64,000 bases of DNA from Aquimonas sp. (GTDB taxonomy: Bacteria > Pseudomonadota > Gammaproteobacteria > Xanthomonadales > Xanthomonadaceae), in the NCBI GenBank assembly GCA_022241605.1, contig JAKOMQ010000014.1, forward strand, positions 39,728 to 103,727, read 5' to 3'. Made by a program: the position numbers and the translations under genes. Under the pieces are notes generated by a model. That model did not search any database. It saw only the letters and a program-made list of their open reading frames with translations, and was not told where the DNA came from. Shown piece after piece: positions 59,735-64,000 of this stretch. Numbering within the stretch: the stretch's first letter is position 1; every line of letters begins with the position of its first letter.

Positions 59735-61018
59735 GTGGTCGAGCGCACGGTCTTCATCCACCTGCCGGGCGAGACCGAAGCCGTGCCGGCCGGGCGGCTG
59801 AACCTGATCGAGCAGGGCACGCAGGTGCAGGCGTCGACCTTTGCCTACGGCCGTCGCTACGTCGCGCGCGCCAACGCTGTGCCGGTCGACCCGGTGGCGC
59901 TGGACTTGCTTCCGGCACAGAACGACCGGCCACGCTTGCCACCGGCCGGGCTTGCCCTGTTCGGCGCGCTGCGCGATGCCACGCCCGATGCCTGGGGCCG
60001 GCGCGTCATCGAGAACCGGCTGCGCGCCCCGCCCAATGGGCTGCCGGAATCGGTGTATCTGGATCACGCCGGCCCGCACCGCGCAGGCGCGCTGGATGTG
60101 CGCGAAACACCCACCAGCCCGCGGAATCACAGCAGCCTGCCCTCCGCACTCGACCTGCAGCACCTGCTGGATGCGGCAGCCCGCATTGAACAAGGCGAGC
60201 CTGTTCCCGCGCATCTGGAGGTCTTCTTCGCCGGTGGCCCCTCGGTGGGCGGTGCGCGGCCCAAGGCGGTCATCAGTGCAGACGGCCACGAGTGGATCGC
60301 CAAGCTCCCTGCGCGCAGCGATCCGTTCAATGTGCCCCTGATCGAATACGCCACGCTGGAGCTGGCGCGCGAGGCCGGCCTGCGTGTGCCGCCGCTGCGC
60401 ATCGAAACCCTGGCTGACAATCGACAGGTGATGCTGATCCAGCGCTTCGATCGTGAACCCGTGCAGCGCGGCATCGCTCGAAAGCACATGGTGAGTGCCC
60501 TGACCCTGCTCGCGCTGCCCGAGCAGGCTTCGCCGGATTCCAGCTACGCGGCGATCGCGGACGCGATAGGCCAGTACGGCGTCAGCGGCCAGATCGCGGC
60601 CGACCGCGAGGAGCTGTTCGCACGCATGGTCTTCAACATCCTCGTCTCCAACGACGATGACCACCTGCGCAATCACGCCTTCCTGTTCGATCCCCACAGC
60701 CAGGGCTGGCGCTTGAGCCCGCTGTACGACGTGGTGCCGAAGCCTCAAGTGGCGCAGGAGCGCGTGCTGCACCTGTCAGTGGGCCCACAGGGTCGGCTGG
60801 CGCGGCTGGACTACGCCATGGCCGGGGCGGGGCGCTTCGGCCTGCTGCCACCGCGCGCGGCCGGCGTCATCGATCGCATCGTGCGGGTGGTGCGCGAATG
60901 GCGCGGGCGATTCGAGAGTTCAGGCGTGCCGGCTGCTGACTGCGATCGGGTAGCCACCGCGTTCCGGCGGGCGCGTGAGATCGGGATGCAGGCAGTCGAG
61001 CGATGGCGGGACGGTTGA
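59735..61018 (+). CDS. hipA: HipA-like serine/threonine kinase toxin
   Basis: 427 residues from a GTG at 59735. HipA N-terminal domain (FGALRDATPDAWGRRVIENRL), glycine-rich loop GGPSVGGARPKAVIS, KLPARSDPFNVPLIEYATLELAREAGL, catalytic NILVSNDDDHLRNHAFL and metal site SPLYDVVPKP. HipA kinases phosphorylate aminoacyl-tRNA synthetases or other targets and cause dormancy. All catalytic residues are in place. Forms a two-gene operon with hipB behind a palindromic operator. Confidence 0.92.
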   Translation: MVERTVFIHLPGETEAVPAGRLNLIEQGTQVQASTFAYGRRYVARANAVPVDPVALDLLPAQNDRPRLPPAGLALFGALRDATPDAWGRRVIENRLRAPPNGLPESVYLDHAGPHRAGALDVRETPTSPRNHSSLPSALDLQHLLDAAARIEQGEPVPAHLEVFFAGGPSVGGARPKAVISADGHEWIAKLPARSDPFNVPLIEYATLELAREAGLRVPPLRIETLADNRQVMLIQRFDREPVQRGIARKHMVSALTLLALPEQASPDSSYAAIADAIGQYGVSGQIAADREELFARMVFNILVSNDDDHLRNHAFLFDPHSQGWRLSPLYDVVPKPQVAQERVLHLSVGPQGRLARLDYAMAGAGRFGLLPPRAAGVIDRIVRVVREWRGRFESSGVPAADCDRVATAFRRAREIGMQAVERWRDG

Positions 61019-61088
61019 AGCGCTTGAAGACGAGGTCGGCCCATGACGCCTCGCGTCATGTCACGCCGGACGCTATGGTTGCAACGCA

Positions 61089-61366
61089 ATCCGGACCTTC
61101 AACCACAAGGAAGCCGAGAAGATCTGGGGCGGCTCGCCATCCCGGCGGCTGCCCGCTGACATCCAGCAGGTCGCCCGTCGCAAGCTGCGCATGCTCAACA
61201 ACGGCGCCAATCTCGATGACCTGAGAATACCGCCCGCCAATTGGCTGGAAGCGCTCAAGGGTGACCGCAAGGGGCAGCACAGCATCCGCATCAACGACCC
61301 GTGGCGAATCTGCTTCCGCTGGAAGACGGTGACGCTCTCGATGTTGAGATCGTCGACTACCACTGA
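61089..61366 (+). pseudogene. Broken HigB/RelE-type toxin
   Basis: The frame from 61089 reads IRTFNHKEAEKIWGG, RRLPADIQQVARRKLRMLNNGANLDDLRIPPANWLEALKGDR and GQHSIRINDPWRICFRWK, a standard graT/higB-type toxin, but no start codon precedes it in frame. After FRWK (about 61325) one base is missing: the expected end GDALDVEIVDYH is present in the next frame up to the TGA at 61364-61366. Two defects make it a pseudogene. Its partner antitoxin at 61381 is intact. Confidence 0.85.
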
Positions 61367-61380
61367 GGTGTGGCCCCATC

Positions 61381-61671
61381 ATGAAAGTGCTGCCAAACAT
61401 CCACCCCGGCGAGATCCTGCTGGAGGAGTTCCTCAGCCCCCTTGGCCTCAGCCAGAACGCCCTGGCCCGTGCCGTAGGCGTGCCGCCGCGCCGCATCAAC
61501 GAGATCGTGCTCGGCAAGCGTGGCATCAGCGCCGACACCGCCGTGCGTCTAGCTGCGGCACTCGGCACCAGCGAACGCTTCTGGCTTGGCCTGCAGGCGG
61601 ACTACGACCTGGAAGAAGCCAGGCGTGCCTTGGGCGGCAAGCTCAGATTGATCGAGCGGGTTACTGCTTGA
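61381..61671 (+). CDS. higA: HigA-family antitoxin, XRE
   Basis: 96 residues of the short HigA/VapI type: IHPGEILLEEFLSPLGLSQNALARAVGVPPRRINEIVLGKRGISADTAVRLAAALGTSERFWLGLQADYDLEEARR. The HTH and dimer surface are intact. It starts 14 bases after the end of the broken toxin. An antitoxin without a working partner may persist as repressor or as anti-addiction against related toxins. Confidence 0.9.
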   Translation: MKVLPNIHPGEILLEEFLSPLGLSQNALARAVGVPPRRINEIVLGKRGISADTAVRLAAALGTSERFWLGLQADYDLEEARRALGGKLRLIERVTA

Positions 61672-61692
61672 GGGAAACGGGGTGGGAAACGG

Positions 61693-61706
61693 GATCAGGT
61701 TCACTT
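61693..61706. repeat. Left inverted repeat of the RAYT unit
   Basis: GATCAGGTTCACTT, mirrored exactly by AAGTGAACCTGATC at 62474-62487. It follows GGGAAACGGGGTGGGAAACGG-type sequence common in REP units. Together the two arms frame the transposase gene. Confidence 0.7.
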
Positions 61707-61791
61707 CCGACAGCCCCGCGCGCCGAATTCCTAAAACATCGCCAGCGTTGTGCCCACGCAGGGTCGCCACCGCTGCAGCGATGCTGTGCAC

Positions 61792-62475
61792 ATGGCCCGC
61801 CAACCTCGACTCGACCTGCCAGGCATTCCGCAGCACATCGTGCAGCGTGGAAACAATCGCCTTCCCTGCTTCCTGGACGACACCGATCGCGCCTGCTATC
61901 GCCAACTGTTGCGGGAGGCGCTGCTCGCCACGGGATGCAAGCTGCACGCCTATGTACTGATGGACAACCACGTCCACCTGTTGGCAACGCCGCCCGAAGT
62001 GGGTGGCACGGGTCGCCTGATGCAACAGCTCGGCCGGCGCTACGTCGGGCAGTTCAACGCGCGCCACACACGCACCGGAACGCTGTGGGAAGGTCGGTAC
62101 AAGGCATGCCTGGTCGATAGCGAAGAGTATCTTCTACGCTGCAGCCGCTACATCGACCTGAACCCGGTCCGCGCACGCATGACGGACGACCCTGCCGCAT
62201 TCCCGTGGTCGAGCTGCGCGGGCCTGTGCGGCCTTCGCGATGACCTGCTGTTGAGCCTGCACCCCGTCCAGCATGCCCTCGGAGCAGATCACTACCGCGC
62301 CCTGCTCTCCGAGGCGATCAGCGACGAAGACCTGGCCGTGATCCGGCTCTACCTGCAGCAGCAACGCGCCTACGGCCGCGACGACTTTCGTGCGATGGTC
62401 GAAGCCAAGACCCAGCGCTTCGCCAGCGTGCGGCCGGCACATCGACCGGCCAGATCAAAGAACGCGAACAGGTAA
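61792..62475 (+). CDS. REP-associated tyrosine transposase (RAYT, Y1/IS200-like)
   Basis: 227 residues from the ATG at 61792. Y1_Tnp fold: RLDLPGIPQHIVQRGNNRLPCF, the HUH-type motif MDNHVHLLATP, TGTLWEGRYKACLV and the catalytic-tyrosine helix LLRCSRYIDLNPVRA. RAYTs cut and move REP hairpins. The C terminus lacks the usual GRPRK tail and ends in KNANR as the frame enters the right REP. Motif residues look intact, so activity is possible. The tail that is missing here is present in the fragment at 56500. Confidence 0.9.
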   Translation: MARQPRLDLPGIPQHIVQRGNNRLPCFLDDTDRACYRQLLREALLATGCKLHAYVLMDNHVHLLATPPEVGGTGRLMQQLGRRYVGQFNARHTRTGTLWEGRYKACLVDSEEYLLRCSRYIDLNPVRARMTDDPAAFPWSSCAGLCGLRDDLLLSLHPVQHALGADHYRALLSEAISDEDLAVIRLYLQQQRAYGRDDFRAMVEAKTQRFASVRPAHRPARSKNANR

Positions 62476-62495
62476 GTGAACCTGATCGCGTTCTT
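62458..62495. repeat. REP hairpin at the right end of the RAYT unit
   Basis: AAGAACGCGA (62458-62467) and TCGCGTTCTT (62486-62495) pair perfectly over 10 bp; between them lies AAGTGAACCTGATC, the mirror of the left repeat. The hairpin overlaps the transposase stop. Confidence 0.7.
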
Positions 62496-62537
62496 GAAGG
62501 CCGCTATCATGCGGACAGCACCGCTGCGAGGCCTGCC

Positions 62538-62762
62538 ATGAACGCCGTGATCAAAGACCTGCCCACCGATGACCTGCGGCAAGAGCTGCACGGTTTGGCC
62601 GAGCGCCTGCCTGAAGGGGCAACCTGGGCGGACGTACAGGAATACGCGCGGCTCCGTGCGGCGGTAGATGCCGGCATTGCGGCCGCAGATCGCGGCGAGT
62701 TCGCGAGCGATCAGGACGTCCACCAGGAGTTCGCCAAGTGGGGCGTCGAGATTGAAGGTTAG
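62538..62762 (+). CDS. Antitoxin of a ParE/RelE-type pair
   Basis: 74 residues, acidic: an N-terminal part (MNAVIKDLPTDDLRQELHGLAERLPEGATWADVQEYARLRAAVDAG) and a C-terminal toxin-binding tail (ADRGEFASDQDVHQEFAKWGVE). The D/E-x-VHxxFxKWG tail is typical of RelB/ParD-like partners of ParE toxins. Its stop overlaps the toxin start region by 11 bases. Confidence 0.82.
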   Translation: MNAVIKDLPTDDLRQELHGLAERLPEGATWADVQEYARLRAAVDAGIAAADRGEFASDQDVHQEFAKWGVEIEG

Positions 62763-63036
62763 GTGGACCCGGCTCGCGCTGGCGGACTTCGCGAGCGCAC
62801 AGAGCTACATCGCGGCGGAGAATCCGCAGGCGGCCACGGAGATCGCGCGGCGCATCCGGGTCAGCGTGCTCAAGCTGGTGCAGTTTCCCTACATTGGTCG
62901 ACCGGGTGACGATCTCAAGACACGCGAATGGCGCGTGCAGCGTACGCCCTATCTGCTGGTGTACCGCCTGAGCGACGAGGTGATCGAGATCATTCGGGTC
63001 TGGCACGACAAGCGCGATCCGCAGCTGATGCGGTAG
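62752..63036 (+). CDS. parE: ParE-type toxin
   Basis: 94 residues from a TTG at 62752, inside the end of the antitoxin gene. ParE fold: VRWTRLALADFASAQSYIAAENPQAATEIARRI, PYIGRPGDDLKTREWRVQRTPYLLVYRLSDEVIEIIRVWHDKRDPQ. The GRPG turn and RVWHxxR end are family hallmarks. ParE toxins poison DNA gyrase or inhibit translation. The start is uncertain, but no ATG or GTG exists before the first strand. A truncated copy lies at 58875. Confidence 0.87.
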   Translation: MKVRWTRLALADFASAQSYIAAENPQAATEIARRIRVSVLKLVQFPYIGRPGDDLKTREWRVQRTPYLLVYRLSDEVIEIIRVWHDKRDPQLMR

Positions 63037-63159
63037 CGGGTGAAACGCGCACGGGGCTCGTGCTATTGGATCAGTCGCGCGCGCAGTGTCGTCCCTCCCG
63101 GGGAGTTGCTGTTGAAAGTGGACTTGGACCCCTGTTTTGGACTCTGACTCCTGCTCTTT

Positions 63160-63627
63160 CTAATCTCTCCGAACTTCACGAGAGAGGACAGGAGCCGTCA
63201 TGCCGGATTCGCCATCACATTCTAAAACTTTAGAATCTCCCAACGCTTCCTGCCGTAAAACAAGGTCGAAAATCTCCTCTGACGTATCACCCCCTGTGTA
63301 CTCAAATCGTGACACTTGAACCCGTTGATCGCCGACGCCGAGTATTACAACGACCTCCGCAGACAACTCACCATCATTGCGTGAGATGCGAAGCATCGAC
63401 GGGCTAGATGAATCTACGCGTAACCCAGATGCGATCGCAGATTCGAGCACAGCTCGACGCACATTTGAGATATCGTTGTCTCCCACCGCGAGTTCGGTGC
63501 ATTCAACAGCCTGCACCGCTTCCATTTCTACGCGCGCACACCCAAAGAGACAGGACGTGGCCAATAGCAAGCTCAACCATCGAAACGTCTTTGTGCACTG
63601 CCGTCGAAGCAACGGGGAATAATTCAC
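63160..63627 (-). CDS. Putative lipoprotein of low G+C content
   Basis: 155 residues from a GTG at 63627 with GGAGAG eight bases upstream (the track ATG at 63684 would add 19 residues). A basic start, hydrophobic core and lipobox-like LFGCAR give a lipoprotein signal peptide. The mature part (AVECTELAVGDNDISNVRRAVLESAIASGLRVD) is small alpha/beta and matches no family I know. G+C content is near 50%, far below the surroundings, so it was probably acquired recently, next to an IS110 element. Confidence 0.65.
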   Translation of the reverse strand: MNYSPLLRRQCTKTFRWLSLLLATSCLFGCARVEMEAVQAVECTELAVGDNDISNVRRAVLESAIASGLRVDSSSPSMLRISRNDGELSAEVVVILGVGDQRVQVSRFEYTGGDTSEEIFDLVLRQEALGDSKVLECDGESGMTAPVLSREVRRD

Positions 63628-63711
63628 TTTATTCTTCTCTCCGCGACAATTGGGAAAATACACAAGCTCGGACAGGAAACTCAACCTGAAGACTCTCCGC
63701 GCCGCCCCCGA

Positions 63712-63763
63712 CTGCTGACAGGACAGTCCAAGGTGCGGAACCTAGCTGGCTCATGTCCAGCAG
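63712..63763 (+). ncRNA. Possible IS110 bridge-RNA region upstream of the transposase
   Basis: GGACA (63721-63725) pairs with TGTCC (63754-63758), and CTGCT (63712-63716) with AGCAG (63759-63763), with GACA bulged, closing a 28-base internal loop. IS110-family elements encode a structured bridge RNA in the non-coding end before the transposase gene. The position fits; the fold is by eye only, and target or donor guide loops were not identified. Confidence 0.35.
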
Positions 63764-63778
63764 CAGTAGGAGGCGGCG

Positions 63779-64000
63779 ATGACACTGTACGCAGCGATCG
63801 ATCTTCATTCCAACAACGGGGTGCTGTCCGTCATCGACGAGCAGGACCAAGTGGTGTTCGAGCGGCGTTTGCCGAACAGCCTGGAGCAGGTGCTGCAGGC
63901 GCTTGCACCCTTTCTCAAAGCGTTGAAGGCGCTTGCCGTTGAGTCGACCTACAACTGGTACTGGTTGGTCGATGGCCTGATGGATGCCGGTGTGGATGTT
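63779..64000 (+). CDS. IS110 family transposase, N-terminal part (runs out of window)
   Basis: 74 residues visible from the ATG at 63779, with AGGAGG just upstream. The RuvC-like DEDD start AAIDLHSNNGVLSVIDEQDQVVFERRLPN and a second-strand block ALAVESTYNWYWLVDGLMDAGVDV (conserved Glu) are diagnostic of IS110 recombinases. These act with a bridge RNA and a C-terminal Ser domain that lies beyond the window. Whether the element is complete cannot be told. Confidence 0.9.
   Translation, partial: MTLYAAIDLHSNNGVLSVIDEQDQVVFERRLPNSLEQVLQALAPFLKALKALAVESTYNWYWLVDGLMDAGVDV

Noticed and set aside
1-64000. tRNA, rRNA, prophage or integron structures
   Set aside because: Reading both strands by eye gave no convincing tRNA arms, rRNA blocks, phage structural genes or attC arrays; a covariance search would be needed to exclude a tRNA fully.

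Overview
The window is about 70% G+C, gene-dense chromosomal DNA from a Gram-negative gammaproteobacterium, most likely a member of the Lysobacterales (Xanthomonadales). Reasons, by recognition rather than database search: an mlaFEDCBA operon, LpxL-type acyltransferase, short PutA, accB-accC, PrmA and HemW genes in proteobacterial form; REP sequences with a RAYT transposase; GGGATTC heptad repeats between genes; and secreted proteins ending in a GFE-type tail. No rRNA, tRNA or CRISPR array was found.

Layout. 0-2 kb: end of an M23 peptidase, anmK, and a YefM/YoeB toxin-antitoxin pair with a palindromic operator. 2-5.6 kb: photolyase/cryptochrome, a degenerate LpxL-like acyltransferase, a rhomboid protease. 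5.9-9.7 kb: complete mlaFEDCBA phospholipid-transport operon. 9.7-24.2 kb: FMN-binding stress protein, exported amidase, LpxL-type acyltransferase, two large diguanylate cyclases around an OleB-like hydrolase, hemW, rpe, a J-domain protein, a c-type cytochrome lipoprotein and purC. 24.4-29.6 kb: a serine-hydrolase relic, a Fic protein and putA. 29.8-35.3 kb: secreted beta-helix protein, Ser/Thr kinase with TPR-like tail and an ECF sigma factor. 35.4-42.1 kb: prmA, a small membrane protein, accC-accB split by a four-helix-bundle element, aroQ, and a KefB-like antiporter with a universal stress protein. 42.2-51 kb: M28 peptidase lipoprotein, TfoX-like protein, a deacetylase-like exported protein and a PaaK-like adenylating enzyme, the last two separated by an inserted cassette. 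51-55.4 kb: DUF1161 protein, ogt, and a D-lactate group (lactate permease, D-2-hydroxyacid dehydrogenase, MBL hydrolase broken by an in-frame TAG). 55.7-64 kb: an accessory island with higBA, hipBA, a broken higB with intact higA, parDE plus a parE relic, REP/RAYT sequences, a low-GC lipoprotein gene and the start of an IS110 transposase.

How the genes work together. Envelope upkeep dominates the left half: peptidoglycan recycling, Mla lipid transport, lipid A acylation. Cyclic-di-GMP synthesis is represented by two sensor cyclases. The ECF-kinase-beta-helix group looks like a signalling unit with a secreted output. The lactate genes form one minus-strand operon.

Two places stand out as possibly undescribed. 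(1) At 46.2-49.6 kb a cassette holding a short Cys-rich acidic peptide gene and an orphan duplicated FtsX/MacB permease lies between 252-bp direct repeats that copy the junction of the neighbouring divergent gene pair. (2) At 38.1-38.5 kb a 429-bp element with GGGATTCG terminal inverted repeats, carrying a four-helix-bundle reading frame, fills the accB-accC gap and leaves that frame open straight into accC. A shorter element with the same kind of ends lies at 29.7 kb.
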